64,000 nt of DNA from Eisenbergiella porci (GTDB lineage Bacteria; Bacillota; Clostridia; Lachnospirales; Lachnospiraceae), in contig NZ_VUMI01000028.1 in assembly GCF_009696275.1 (NCBI RefSeq), positions 1-64,000 on the forward strand. The letters are read 5' to 3'. The notes under the pieces are model-generated. The model was not told where the DNA came from, ran no database searches, and was given only the letters and a program-made list of their open reading frames with translations. Both the position numbers and the translations under genes were made by a program. This document shows, piece by piece, positions 9,266 to 18,705 of this stretch (the first letter of the stretch is position 1; each line of letters starts with the position of its first letter).

Positions 9266-12200
9266 CTATGCCTTTATCTGATCCAGGATATAAGGATCCT
9301 TAATTTTATTATCCTGGGCAAATAAAACGATCTTGGACATAATTTCCGCCGTCTTAGGGTCTTCATCCAAAAACGGCAGGAACAGCTTTCCTCTGCTCTG
9401 GGAGTGGACGGGCAGCACATTAATCTGGTGCCCTCCCTGCTGATGAATCACTCCGCTGCCCAGATGGATGCTGTAGCTTCCCCGTTTTCCTGCAATCAGC
9501 GCATGGCTTCCTTCCAGGGTCACGTTCGTAATCCCAAACAAAGGCAGATTGAACTCGATGATGGCTCTGCGCATTTCCACGGTGGAATGGCTGGTCTCCG
9601 GGTCCACGCCGCCCGCATGGGCTACGCTCACCGCCAGATCCACATCCCTCATCACCTCCGAATATACGATATCCGGAAGCTTTTCGATTTTTATCTCTTC
9701 AAAGGTCTTTCTGTCGGTAAACTCCACCCATTCCAGCGCAGGCGCCTCCACGTCGCTGGGAGAAAACCAGTCCGCCTGGGCATAGATATGGGCGATGATA
9801 TTATCCTTATAATAAATCTTCTGAAGCCCTTCCTCATAATCCGCTACCCAGCGCCTGGCCTTCAGGCAGGCCGCTGTTTTGGACGGCTGGATCTGATTTC
9901 CCGCAAACATCAGGGAATGGGTCCTTTCCAGTTCCTCGGGAAGCTTCACGTAAAGCTCTCTGAATACCTGCTTAAAGGGCTGCTTCTTCCCGCCTTCAAA
10001 CAGGAATTTCTGATATGCCGTCCAGCTTCCCTCCTGGTACAGATCCGCCGGATGCGCCGCACGCAGATAATCCCCGGCATCCAGGGGAACCATCCTGCCG
10101 CTGTGATCCTGCAGCCCATTTTCCCGTAGGAACCCGCTGGCCGTCAGCTGGCTTTCCTGTCCGAAACCGCTCGCCGGCGATGGATTCTCCCGCCGGGAGC
10201 CGCCCGATACCGGCTGTTTATCCACGATCCACACAAGGCTGCGCACCACCGGCTCCGCCACCGGATTGCCGCACAGCTCCAGAAGCTCGCCGAACCGGTA
10301 ACGCTCCCGTTCCTCCATGGCCTGTTCAAACATCTTCACCGTACGGGAATACTGCTCCTTCAGCTTCGTATATACTTCTTTCAGCTGCAGGTAATACTCG
10401 TTCTTTTTCAGCCTGGCCGGTACGGCCTTTAATGTTTTCCCGTCTTTCCCGGCCGCAATGGACGCCCTTCCGTACTCATCCACAGACAGGCTCAGGGACA
10501 CGCCCTCCGCTTCTTTTTTCTCAAAAAATACAGCGTAGCTTTTCACCAGCTGCGTTTCCATTGCCAGGGTCAGACGGGTCACATCTGCAAAGCCTGCCTT
10601 GGTGGCCATGTTTTTCATGGCCATGGAAACCGCCAGGGCTTCGCTTGCCCTGCGCTGCGCGCCGAACTGCCTGCTCTCCTTCAAAAACTGCTGCAAAAAT
10701 TCATATCGTTTCAGCCATTCCTCCTGCCCTTTTACAGGCACCAGGCCGTAGCTCATCAGCAGATCCTTATTTCTCTTTGCTTTAATTTCCGCCTCCAGCT
10801 TTTCCGCCGTCACCCTGTGAAGCGCCGCGTCCGCATACTTTCTGGCGCGGGCATGCTTGCTGCCGTCGGAAATATACTTGGCGGCGTCATACAGCCTGCC
10901 GAAGCGCTCCTCTCCCAGAAGTGCGTAGGCCTCTTCAAACCAGTTCACATCAAATGCCCCATTATTCAGCTCTTCCGGCGTCAGCGGCGTAAAGCGGACA
11001 ATCATGGCCTTTTTCCTGTCGTCAAAGCGCTCGTTCATATGGGCCATAAAATAATAACAGCCGCTTTTCAGTCCGGGCCAGCCCAGATATTCTTCGATGA
11101 TGTCCAGCCACTGGGGCGCATACATGGCTGTCTCTATCATTTTCTGTTCCTTGATCCGGGTGCCCTTCAGCAGTTCTCTCAGCTTCCCGGCATCCTCACC
11201 CTCCAGGGGCCAGCAGTTCTGAAGCAGGTAGCTTAAGCATTCCCTTTTCCCCGTACCGGTGCCTGACCAGTAATAATAGGTGGTCCGATCCAGGGTATCA
11301 TTTCCCAGCGCTTTCAGAATCCCAATCAGGCGATCCATACCGAAAATCCGCTTAATGGACGAAATGCTTCCTGAAAATACCGTGGGCAGATCCCCTCTTT
11401 TCAGCTCCACATCCAGAATTTTATCCACAGCGCGGAAGAAAAATTCCCTTCCTGTTTTTACAAACGGACTTTCCGGATCCGGCCGTTCCGCTTCCAGCTC
11501 CGCCGCCGTCAGATAAGCGCCCAGACGGTTTTTCTCAAAGGGCCGCAGATGCTCCGCCACCAGGAGGGAAAGTGACTCCATGGAGGAGGCCAGGCCAATC
11601 GTTTCAAACATCGCCTGATATACCGTATCCGCCGGTATCATTTCCATCTGAAAGGCTTTTACATATTCAAGAATCGTCAGCTGCGTCCGGGAACTGTTAT
11701 TATAGGAATACATCCGCTGGTTCCCGCGGTGTTCATTATACTGAAAACGCCGATCCAGGCGGTACAGGGCAAAAAAGCCTTCTCTGAACTCCTCCTGCGT
11801 TTTCCCTTCCGCCAGGGTGCGCATCAGGGCGGAAACCGCAGGGATATCCGTCAGCGCATACATTCCCGGATCATAGGCGTAATAGAAACGGGTGTCCTTC
11901 TCTTTTTCATACCACAGTTCTTTTTCTGGAACATCCCGGACAAGGCAGGCGGCCAGCTCCAGCGCGGCTTTCCTTCTCCACTGCCTTTCTTCCTCATTTC
12001 CATACATACTGTCTAGAATGGTCAGCACCGTATGCGCGCTGCTTCCATAACCGTTACTGAAATTACGATCCTGAGGCACCCGGAAATCCGCAAAGTCTCC
12101 CAGCAGAAGTTCGGCATTAGCGTACAGTACTTCCTGATTTTTCGTCCGGCCGTCTCCGATACTGTTTCCCCAGGCCAGAAGAAGAAGCTTCACCAAATGG

Positions 12201-14458
12201 GGATCACCGATATTCTCTTCATAGAAACGAATCCACAGCTCTTTAAAGGGATACCTGTCCTCCAGCGCAAGGGCGGTATCCTGGCTTACCATGGAAAGTC
12301 TGTCCCCCAGCAGCATTTCATAACCGTTACACGCCTTGTATTCCAGGTTTGCATTTTCTGTCAGGAGATCATAAAGGCGGCGCATGATTCCCTTAAGCTT
12401 TCCTTCATTGATACGCAGATAGGAGCGCAGCTGCTCACTGCCTGCAGGCAGCGCGGGACATTCGGGCTGCGCGGAAGGGCTGTATAGACCGTAACCCTCC
12501 TCTTCCAGAATCCGGCTGGAGGAAGCCTCCCCCGTCACCTCCTCCAGAAGAATCTGTTCCTTATCGGAAACGCCCTCCAGCTTTCCGGCCTCCTGTACGA
12601 GCCGGCCGACAAGCGCCTCCGGGCGGCCGCCGATCTTCGCTTCCCGCACCAGCGTAAGCCCGCCCTCGCGTACCTCCTCTGCAGGATCCTTAAGCAGACG
12701 TTTTACGGAAAGCTCCAGCCCTTCGTCATCCCGTCTTTGCAGCAGCTTCAAAACATTCTGGCGGATATCCCCCTTTTTATACTTCAAAAGCGCTTCCATC
12801 TGCCTGTAATCCTCATCGGAAAGCTCCAGCTTTTCCACCAGCCGGTACGCAGTCTGCCTGGTACTCGTCTCCCTGTCCCCCAGGAAGCTTAACAGAAGCT
12901 TTTTCTGCCTGTCATTCTCCGGCGCATGGAGAAGAAGCTCCACCCATTTCGCACGGCTGGTGTAAACGTCGCTTAAATTCATCTCCGACAGCCGGGCAGC
13001 CGTTTCCTCAATGCGGGCTTCCTCACCCAGTATGTATGCAATCACACACATCCGCTTCAGAATATCCCCCTTAGTCAGCACCACGCCGTACCAGGGAAAA
13101 ATACAGGGAGAAAATTCCAGGGTTTTCTTTTTCATACCCAAAAGTAGCCCTTTGAGCACCTCATAGTGCGCCCTGGCTTCCTTTGCATCTTCAAAGAGCC
13201 ATTCTACAGGAATCGGGCGGTAAATCGTCCCCCTCTTATTATCCTGCGGACGCACCTGTACCGCCCAGCCCGCATACTCCTCCGCCCGCGTCAGGTAGGT
13301 GGGCATAAAAGCCGCCAGGATTTCCGGATCCGACGCATACTTTAAAAACGCCTTCTTTGCCGTAATCTCGGTAAAGGCTTCCCACTCCAGGGTCCGGTTA
13401 AAATAGGACATGGTAAGAATCTGGTTTCTCGTGCCCTGCTCCAGATACTCCCCCATCACCGCAATGGCGTCCTGCAGCTCATAAAAGGCCAGCGTCCACA
13501 GGCCCACCGCAATCTGTATGCTGTCATTCGTCTGCACATATTCCCGTGCTATGGCAGGCTCTTTTATTGAGGCCTCCATCAGTCTCAGCATTTTTTCGGA
13601 AATCCGATCCGCATTTTCCACATCGCAGATGCCCGTCCAGGTTGCCACCGCCCGCTTCACCGAAGCAAAACGGATCAGGTTATTTGCGCAAACCGTATCA
13701 AAAATCCGCCGGAAGGCCGCGATAGTACCGCAGTCCGCATTTTCGCAGACGGCCTGCCTGACGCCCTCCTGCAGTCTGGCCGCCAGCAGGAAATCCGCCA
13801 GCAGCTGATGAAGCTCATCGTTGGAGCTTTTGATAATGCCGCGGATCAGATCCACGGTGATAACCGCCGTATTATTGTCACTGAGTATCAGCTGTCTGGC
13901 CGTTTCGATAACCTGTGCATCTCCGCGGTCAATTCTGGCAGCGATCATATCGTCCAGATGTTTCAAGGAAAATGAATACACCTGATTTCTTTTATAATCC
14001 AGCTTTTCCTCAGGCAGCCGGTCCATCAGATAATCCGAAATGCTGCAATCATAAAAATCCATAATCCGGTAAGCATACAAAAGCCGGAATACCTGTTCCA
14101 GGCTGGGAAAATAGGATTTTGTCCGCACCGTCCTGCGGTATATGCTGTGGGAATAGGGAAACTGGTTGAATTTATCAATAATCTCATAGAGATCCTCTTC
14201 AAACTGTTTTCCCGCAAACAGCCGCACCAGCTTCCGGTAATATGCTTTCATAAATTCGGAGGGCGTGCTGAAATTTCCCTGTTTCAGCCGCTCCTGGGCC
14301 GTTTTCAGAAAGGTCAGGGTATCCTGCCTGTACCCGCCGAATTTCTCCATTTCTTCCGCCGCTTCCTTAATCTCTCCCGGAACGAGCAGAAGTTTACGCT
14401 TCCATTTTGCCCGGTATGCTTCCACCAGCTTCTGTCTGCTCTGATAATCGTATGCCAT
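9266..14458 (-). CDS. Giant DUF4132 protein (YehI/MolR-like)
   Basis: A 1730-residue protein. The last 250 residues or so, including LEWVEFTDRKTFEEIKI and RDVDLAVSVAHAGGVDPE, match the DUF4132 domain. The middle (about 530-630) contains HEAT-like helical repeats, and the rest is mostly helical with no signal peptide or membrane segment, so it is a cytoplasmic scaffold-like protein. In Enterobacteria relatives lie near MoxR-type ATPases and VWA proteins; no MoxR gene is visible here. The 139-residue gene directly upstream (52 bp) and the MrfA-like helicase downstream suggest one transcription unit. Biochemical function is unknown. Confidence 0.8.
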   Translation of the reverse strand: MAYDYQSRQKLVEAYRAKWKRKLLLVPGEIKEAAEEMEKFGGYRQDTLTFLKTAQERLKQGNFSTPSEFMKAYYRKLVRLFAGKQFEEDLYEIIDKFNQFPYSHSIYRRTVRTKSYFPSLEQVFRLLYAYRIMDFYDCSISDYLMDRLPEEKLDYKRNQVYSFSLKHLDDMIAARIDRGDAQVIETARQLILSDNNTAVITVDLIRGIIKSSNDELHQLLADFLLAARLQEGVRQAVCENADCGTIAAFRRIFDTVCANNLIRFASVKRAVATWTGICDVENADRISEKMLRLMEASIKEPAIAREYVQTNDSIQIAVGLWTLAFYELQDAIAVMGEYLEQGTRNQILTMSYFNRTLEWEAFTEITAKKAFLKYASDPEILAAFMPTYLTRAEEYAGWAVQVRPQDNKRGTIYRPIPVEWLFEDAKEARAHYEVLKGLLLGMKKKTLEFSPCIFPWYGVVLTKGDILKRMCVIAYILGEEARIEETAARLSEMNLSDVYTSRAKWVELLLHAPENDRQKKLLLSFLGDRETSTRQTAYRLVEKLELSDEDYRQMEALLKYKKGDIRQNVLKLLQRRDDEGLELSVKRLLKDPAEEVREGGLTLVREAKIGGRPEALVGRLVQEAGKLEGVSDKEQILLEEVTGEASSSRILEEEGYGLYSPSAQPECPALPAGSEQLRSYLRINEGKLKGIMRRLYDLLTENANLEYKACNGYEMLLGDRLSMVSQDTALALEDRYPFKELWIRFYEENIGDPHLVKLLLLAWGNSIGDGRTKNQEVLYANAELLLGDFADFRVPQDRNFSNGYGSSAHTVLTILDSMYGNEEERQWRRKAALELAACLVRDVPEKELWYEKEKDTRFYYAYDPGMYALTDIPAVSALMRTLAEGKTQEEFREGFFALYRLDRRFQYNEHRGNQRMYSYNNSSRTQLTILEYVKAFQMEMIPADTVYQAMFETIGLASSMESLSLLVAEHLRPFEKNRLGAYLTAAELEAERPDPESPFVKTGREFFFRAVDKILDVELKRGDLPTVFSGSISSIKRIFGMDRLIGILKALGNDTLDRTTYYYWSGTGTGKRECLSYLLQNCWPLEGEDAGKLRELLKGTRIKEQKMIETAMYAPQWLDIIEEYLGWPGLKSGCYYFMAHMNERFDDRKKAMIVRFTPLTPEELNNGAFDVNWFEEAYALLGEERFGRLYDAAKYISDGSKHARARKYADAALHRVTAEKLEAEIKAKRNKDLLMSYGLVPVKGQEEWLKRYEFLQQFLKESRQFGAQRRASEALAVSMAMKNMATKAGFADVTRLTLAMETQLVKSYAVFFEKKEAEGVSLSLSVDEYGRASIAAGKDGKTLKAVPARLKKNEYYLQLKEVYTKLKEQYSRTVKMFEQAMEERERYRFGELLELCGNPVAEPVVRSLVWIVDKQPVSGGSRRENPSPASGFGQESQLTASGFLRENGLQDHSGRMVPLDAGDYLRAAHPADLYQEGSWTAYQKFLFEGGKKQPFKQVFRELYVKLPEELERTHSLMFAGNQIQPSKTAACLKARRWVADYEEGLQKIYYKDNIIAHIYAQADWFSPSDVEAPALEWVEFTDRKTFEEIKIEKLPDIVYSEVMRDVDLAVSVAHAGGVDPETSHSTVEMRRAIIEFNLPLFGITNVTLEGSHALIAGKRGSYSIHLGSGVIHQQGGHQINVLPVHSQSRGKLFLPFLDEDPKTAEIMSKIVLFAQDNKIKDPYILDQIKA

Positions 14459-14510
14459 CCCTTTTCTCTCCTTTTGCGTAACCGTTCAATGATAAAAAAT
14501 GTCTTTGCCG

Positions 14511-14930
14511 CTACCACATTCTTCCCGCCAGCATCGTCATCCTTACAAAGGTCAGTTCGCTGTCCTCCCGAAGCGCTATCCGTTCCTCCAGCGTTTCCAG
14601 CCTTTTCCCCTCCAGAAAAATTACCGCAATTCCATCCTCAAAGCACTGGCAGGCATTCTTCACGGCGTTTTCAAAATCTGCCGTTCTGCCGTCATATGCG
14701 ATTCCAAAGGATATCTTCCCCGTCCCTGCCTGTTCTTCTATATCCTCTCCGGACAGAACCGCTTCCACCTCCGTCCGTTTCCTGCGCTTTGTAAATTCCT
14801 CCAGATTTATACGCACCGTTTCCCGAAGGAGCTTTTCCACCGTATCCACCCCTTCCGGATACTCATAAAAAACAGGCTCTATTGCGCCGCGGTTCTTTCC
14901 GATTTTCTTTACATTGATTTTAACCCTCAT
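14511..14930 (-). CDS. Conserved hypothetical protein upstream of DUF4132 gene
   Basis: A 139-residue protein with no recognised domain. It starts with a basic beta-strand segment (MRVKINVKKIGKNRGAI) and ends in FVRMTMLAGRMW, a hydrophobic tail that looks like a conserved motif. No signal peptide or membrane segment. It lies 52 bp upstream of the DUF4132 gene in the same orientation and is probably its partner. The long ORFs on the opposite strand here are shadows. Confidence 0.65.
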   Translation of the reverse strand: MRVKINVKKIGKNRGAIEPVFYEYPEGVDTVEKLLRETVRINLEEFTKRRKRTEVEAVLSGEDIEEQAGTGKISFGIAYDGRTADFENAVKNACQCFEDGIAVIFLEGKRLETLEERIALREDSELTFVRMTMLAGRMW

Positions 14931-15110
14931 ACGATACCTCCCTGCCGGGCGCTTCTTCTCTTATCAATTGCATTCATCCTGCAGCGCTCCTTTTCCTGTC
15001 CTATGAGAACTTTTGTTCTCCCCTTGTTACAGTATACAATCTACTGCTTTCCCCAGTCAATGCTATTGAAGAGATCCGGAGTCCTTTCCGCAGAAAATAA
15101 TTGGGGTGCA

Positions 15111-15275
15111 ATGGCTGTTAAGGGACAAAAGCAGAATAACCGGCCGGATTATCAGCTGCAGTACCGTCTGGACAAGATGCATGACAATGACTACTATGTC
15201 TTAATCAGGTTCCGGGATCCTGACTATATTTTTATAAATGCATTGTCTCTGGCTATCCTGGAACGGATGGAATAG
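15111..15275 (+). CDS. 54-residue orphan small protein
   Basis: A short plus-strand ORF too small to stand out. It begins MAVKGQKQNNRPDYQLQYRL and continues with a Tyr- and Asp-rich stretch (MHDNDYYVLIRFRDPDY) ending LAILERME. Composition is protein-like: no low-complexity, balanced charged and aromatic residues. GGGG lies 6 bases upstream of the ATG, a weak ribosome-binding site. A terminator hairpin follows the stop codon by 2 bases, which supports an independent gene. The first residues are very basic and it may bind nucleic acid; that is only a guess. Confidence 0.6.
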   Translation: MAVKGQKQNNRPDYQLQYRLDKMHDNDYYVLIRFRDPDYIFINALSLAILERME

Positions 15276-15277
15276 AA

Positions 15278-15311
15278 AAAAAGGAACTGTATTTTACCCC
15301 AGTTCCTTTTT
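15278..15311 (+). terminator. Rho-independent terminator of the 54-residue ORF
   Basis: AAAAAGGAACTG (15278-15289) pairs with CAGTTCCTTTTT (15300-15311), giving a GC-moderate stem with a T-tract on both strands. It could also end minus-strand transcripts arriving from the other side. Confidence 0.75.
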
Positions 15312-15463
15312 ATTATGGCAAGCTCAACTGCCGGTGTTGCGGCCACAGTGTTATTTCAACCGCAGCCGCGTCTTTCTCCCGCCCTGGCCTTATTTTATTG
15401 CGGATCTATTTCAGTTCAATTTACTTTCAGTATTATTTTCTTTCGGTTCTATTGCTTTCAGTA

Positions 15464-18001
15464 TTATTTTACTTCCAGCTCCACAACCGCCGGCTCACAG
15501 CCTTCTGCAGTAAAGGTCACTTTCACGGCGCCCGGCCTTCTGCCTGCACGCACTGCCGCCATCATATAGCCGTCGTAGGTTTTCCAAGTGGTATCCTGGT
15601 AGCTTCCCAGCGCCTGGGGATCTGCGCTTCCAAAGCCCTGGAGCGTCCCCGCGCCTTCCACCTGCACCGTAACCTCTTTTACCGCCTGCAGGTTCTCCCT
15701 GCCGTCCTTATCCCGCAGCGAAACCGTGAGGAAGGAAAGATCCGCGCCATCTGCCTTAAGGCTGCGGCGATCCGCTTCCACACAAAGCGAAACCTCCTCC
15801 GCCGCGGTTTCCAGGATGTGCGTCCCGCTTATTTCACCGTCCACATAGCTGACAGCCTTCAGTTCCCCAGGCTCATAGGCGGTTTCGAAAGCGGCCGCAA
15901 AGCCCGCGCCTTCCCCTGCCGCCTTCCGTCCCAGGGATTTCCCGTTCAGGAACAGCTCCACCTCATCGGCATCTGAATAAACATCAATGCTTACCGGATT
16001 TCCTTCCTGCCCCTTCCAGGTCCAGCTGGCAATATTATTTTTCCACATCCAGGGTGTTTTCCCGCATTTTTCCCCATAATGCTCCGGACGTTCCACCGCG
16101 ATATAGGGATTTTTGCGCAGGCCGTAAACAATTTCCCTTAAATAGCTGATGGGACGGCGATAGCCGATGAGATTAATATCACCGATATAGGCCACTCTGT
16201 CCGGCCAGTGGGAAGAAAAGTTCACAGTCCCGTCATAATAGAAAATCCCGATTCCCGCTTCTCCCAGATAGTCATAGCCCGTCCAGGTCATATCGCCTAT
16301 CACATGCTTATTGTTCTTTACAATGCTCCACAGCCTGACAATGTCCGCCGGGAAGGTTTCTGTTCCCAGCACGATTCTGTTGGGACGGATCTGATGCTCC
16401 ATCTCATGGCGGCCCGTCATATAATTGTAGCCGGCAATATCCATGGCGTCCACGAATTCATCCGTTTTCTCCGTCATAATGCGGTGGGAGGCCATAGCGT
16501 CCGCCATCGGTCCCACCATCATTCCCATCATGCTGTTGAGTCCGTCGCTGCCGCCCTCATTCTGGCCCGCGCCTTCCTTTTCGGCCTCCTGGCCCTCGTT
16601 TTGTGCCTGCTGCGCCGCTTTTGCGGCCTCCGCCATCATCTCTTCCGGTGTTTTTCCCAGAATATCCGACATAATCTGTCCCATGGAATCCATGACCGCC
16701 AGCATGCCGTTGATAGCATTGGTGGTATATCTGGTATTGTCAAGGCTCTTGATTTTCTCATTGATTCTGCGGTTAAGCTCCGCACCCTTGGCTGTTCCGG
16801 CTTCCTGAATCTCATTTCCCATGCTGTAAAGGATAACGGAAGGATGGTTATAATCCTTTGCCACCAACAGCTCCACATCCTTTTCCCAGTAATCCTGAAA
16901 ATTCATGGAATAATCATTATTGTTTTTGGAACGTGTCCACATATCGGACAGCTCGTCCATTACAAGCATTCCCAGCCTGTCACAGGCGTCAAGCATTGCC
17001 CTGCTCATAGGGTGATGGGAGCTTCTGATGCAGTTGAAGCCCGCAGCCTTCATGATTTCACATCTGCGCTCCTCCGCCCGTTCCAGCGTGCAGGCGCCGA
17101 TAATCCCATTATCATGGTGAATACAGCTTCCCCGCAGCTTAACCTCCCTGCCGTTGATTCTCAGGCCGTTAACCGCATCCAGGGAAAGCTTTCTGATGCC
17201 AAAATGATCCTCCGCCTCATCCCATACGGTTTCCTCCTGTACCGCCCGTACAGCGCAGTGATACAGATTCGGAGTATCGCAGTCCCATAAAAGAGGATGC
17301 GCCACCGCCATTCTCTGCCTGACCGTAATCTCCGTACCGCCGAACACCGTGGCATGGGCCGTATCCGAAGCCGTGATATTTCCCTGCGCATCCCTGATTT
17401 CCGTTATCAGACAGATTTTCCTGTTGCACTTTTCCTCATTGACCAGTCTGGTTTCCACGGCAACCACCGCGGTATTTTCATCGATTTCCGGCGTTGTTAT
17501 GCGCAGGCCGTCCGTCCGGATGTGGAGGCGCTTCCCCGTCAGCAGATTCACATTGCGGTAAAGGCCGCTTCCCGAATACCATCTGCTGTTCAGCTCCATT
17601 CCGTTATTGACGATAACCTTCAGTTCATTTTCCTGCCCGTATTTGAGAAAATGATCCAGGCATACGTAGAAATTGGAGTATCCGTGCGGATATCCCCCCG
17701 CATAGTCCCCGTTCACGTACACCCTGGCATTCATATAGGCGCCTTCCAGCTCCAGGATAACCGTTTCATTTTCCCACTCCTCGGGAACGAAAAACTTCTT
17801 TCCATAGTGGTACAGGCCTCCCGGATAAAATCCCGTCTGGCTGCCGTTTCTGGTATCAGGCGTCCTTTCCTCCTCCACCATGGCATCATGGGGAAGCGTT
17901 ACCTTTTTTTCCTCCTTTTTGCCGTTAAGGAAAGCCTCAACCAGGGAACCCCCGGCGTTGCTGCTCACCGTCCAGTCCTCATTAAATTGTTTTCTCAGCA
18001 T
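15464..18001 (-). CDS. Glycoside hydrolase family 2 (beta-galactosidase/beta-glucuronidase-like)
   Basis: An 845-residue cytoplasmic GH2 enzyme without a signal peptide. Order: sugar-binding jelly roll (about 1-165), immunoglobulin-like domain, TIM barrel, then C-terminal Ig-like domains (DUF4982-type region from about 640). The acid/base Glu397 lies in YSMGNEIQE and the likely nucleophile is Glu548 in VLGTETF. Odd feature: residues about 448-500 are an Ala/Glu/Gln/Gly/Met-rich low-complexity insert within the barrel, between the two catalytic Glu. GAAGGAGGT lies just upstream of the ATG. The MerR gene upstream on the same strand may regulate it. Exact glycoside cannot be told. Confidence 0.9.
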   Translation of the reverse strand: MLRKQFNEDWTVSSNAGGSLVEAFLNGKKEEKKVTLPHDAMVEEERTPDTRNGSQTGFYPGGLYHYGKKFFVPEEWENETVILELEGAYMNARVYVNGDYAGGYPHGYSNFYVCLDHFLKYGQENELKVIVNNGMELNSRWYSGSGLYRNVNLLTGKRLHIRTDGLRITTPEIDENTAVVAVETRLVNEEKCNRKICLITEIRDAQGNITASDTAHATVFGGTEITVRQRMAVAHPLLWDCDTPNLYHCAVRAVQEETVWDEAEDHFGIRKLSLDAVNGLRINGREVKLRGSCIHHDNGIIGACTLERAEERRCEIMKAAGFNCIRSSHHPMSRAMLDACDRLGMLVMDELSDMWTRSKNNNDYSMNFQDYWEKDVELLVAKDYNHPSVILYSMGNEIQEAGTAKGAELNRRINEKIKSLDNTRYTTNAINGMLAVMDSMGQIMSDILGKTPEEMMAEAAKAAQQAQNEGQEAEKEGAGQNEGGSDGLNSMMGMMVGPMADAMASHRIMTEKTDEFVDAMDIAGYNYMTGRHEMEHQIRPNRIVLGTETFPADIVRLWSIVKNNKHVIGDMTWTGYDYLGEAGIGIFYYDGTVNFSSHWPDRVAYIGDINLIGYRRPISYLREIVYGLRKNPYIAVERPEHYGEKCGKTPWMWKNNIASWTWKGQEGNPVSIDVYSDADEVELFLNGKSLGRKAAGEGAGFAAAFETAYEPGELKAVSYVDGEISGTHILETAAEEVSLCVEADRRSLKADGADLSFLTVSLRDKDGRENLQAVKEVTVQVEGAGTLQGFGSADPQALGSYQDTTWKTYDGYMMAAVRAGRRPGAVKVTFTAEGCEPAVVELEVK

Positions 18002-18070
18002 ACCTTACCTCCTTCTGCCTTCCGCAGGCGCAGCCGCCAAAAAAAGCCGGACAGCGCGCTTTATAAAAGG

Positions 18071-18100
18071 AGTATATAATTTTTGAAAGGTTTTCCGCAA
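18071..18100 (-). promoter_or_regulatory. Candidate promoter of the GH2 gene
   Basis: On the minus strand TTGCGG (18100-18095) and TATACT (18076-18071) are separated by 18 bases. It lies between the MerR gene and the glycosidase. MerR proteins typically act at promoters with long spacers, which fits loosely. Confidence 0.4.
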
Positions 18101-18163
18101 TAACCGGTCCCGCACATTTACATTTCGGCTGTAACCAAAACCGACTTCCTTTACGCCTCTTTT

Positions 18164-18550
18164 TCACTGCTTCATCAGTTTTTTCTCCGTGGCCATCAGC
18201 CCGTTTTCATAGTTTTCTATCTTCTGGTTCAACCGTTCCAGAGAACGCTGCATATCCTCCATCCTGGCCGTCAGCTGATCCCTCTGCTCCATCAGCAGCG
18301 CCTTTCTGGCATCAATGGTGGAATCCCCCTGTTGGAACAGCGCAACATATTCTATCAGCGCCTCTATCTGGACCCCTGCGCTTCTCATACACTTCATCAG
18401 CTCTATCCATCTGCAGGATTCCTCATCATAGTTCCTGATGCCGCTTTTATTCCTGGGCACCTGGGGAATCAGCCCGATACGTTCATAGTAACGCAGGGTA
18501 TCCTGCGTCATACCATATTTTCTGCTCACTTCCGCAATTGTCATAATCAC
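18164..18550 (-). CDS. MerR-family transcriptional regulator
   Basis: A 128-residue regulator with the MerR N-terminal winged helix (MTIAEVSRKYGMTQDTLRYY, then GLIPQVPRNKSGIRNYDEE) and a long C-terminal coiled-coil helix rich in Glu, Gln and Arg for dimerisation. The metal-type C-terminal cysteines are absent, so the ligand is probably not a soft metal. The GTG at 18550 is preferred as start because AAGGAG lies 5 bases upstream; the ATG two codons on is 11 bases away. It lies 162 bp upstream of the GH2 gene on the same strand. Confidence 0.9.
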   Translation of the reverse strand: MIMTIAEVSRKYGMTQDTLRYYERIGLIPQVPRNKSGIRNYDEESCRWIELMKCMRSAGVQIEALIEYVALFQQGDSTIDARKALLMEQRDQLTARMEDMQRSLERLNQKIENYENGLMATEKKLMKQ

Positions 18551-18572
18551 TTGCGCTCCTTCTTAACTTATA

Positions 18573-18705
18573 TTTATTCCCGCGAGCAACGAGCCAAGTA
18601 GCCATGCTTGCATGGATATTTGGCGACTGCCGCGAGGGTCAAAGACCCCGCTGCTCTGCAGCGCTGCAAGTTTAATACCCCGTTGCTTGCAGCGGGGTCT
18701 TTGAT
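18573..18705 (+). repeat. Dispersed two-hairpin repeat, copy 1 (expanded second hairpin)
   Basis: This stretch matches the reverse complement of 39342-39445. It begins TTTATTCCCGCGAGCAACGA, contains a hairpin GCCAAGTAGCCATGC / GCATGGATATTTGGC, then CGACTGCCGCGAGGGT, and a GC-rich hairpin CAAAGACCCCGCTGC / GCAGCGGGGTCTTTG. In this copy the second hairpin is split by about 27 extra bases, themselves containing a partial duplicate (CCCCGTTGCTTGC). It lies in the gap between the merR and tetR genes. The dense hairpins could end transcripts from both sides. Confidence 0.8.

Noticed and set aside
10015-10785. Long plus-strand ORFs opposite the DUF4132 gene
   Set aside because: Arg/Pro/Ser-rich shadows of a GC-rich coding strand with no domain or ribosome-binding site.
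14499-15275. 258-residue plus-strand ORF across the 139-residue gene
   Set aside because: Only its last 54 codons look like protein; the rest is antisense to a real gene. Only the short ORF is reported.
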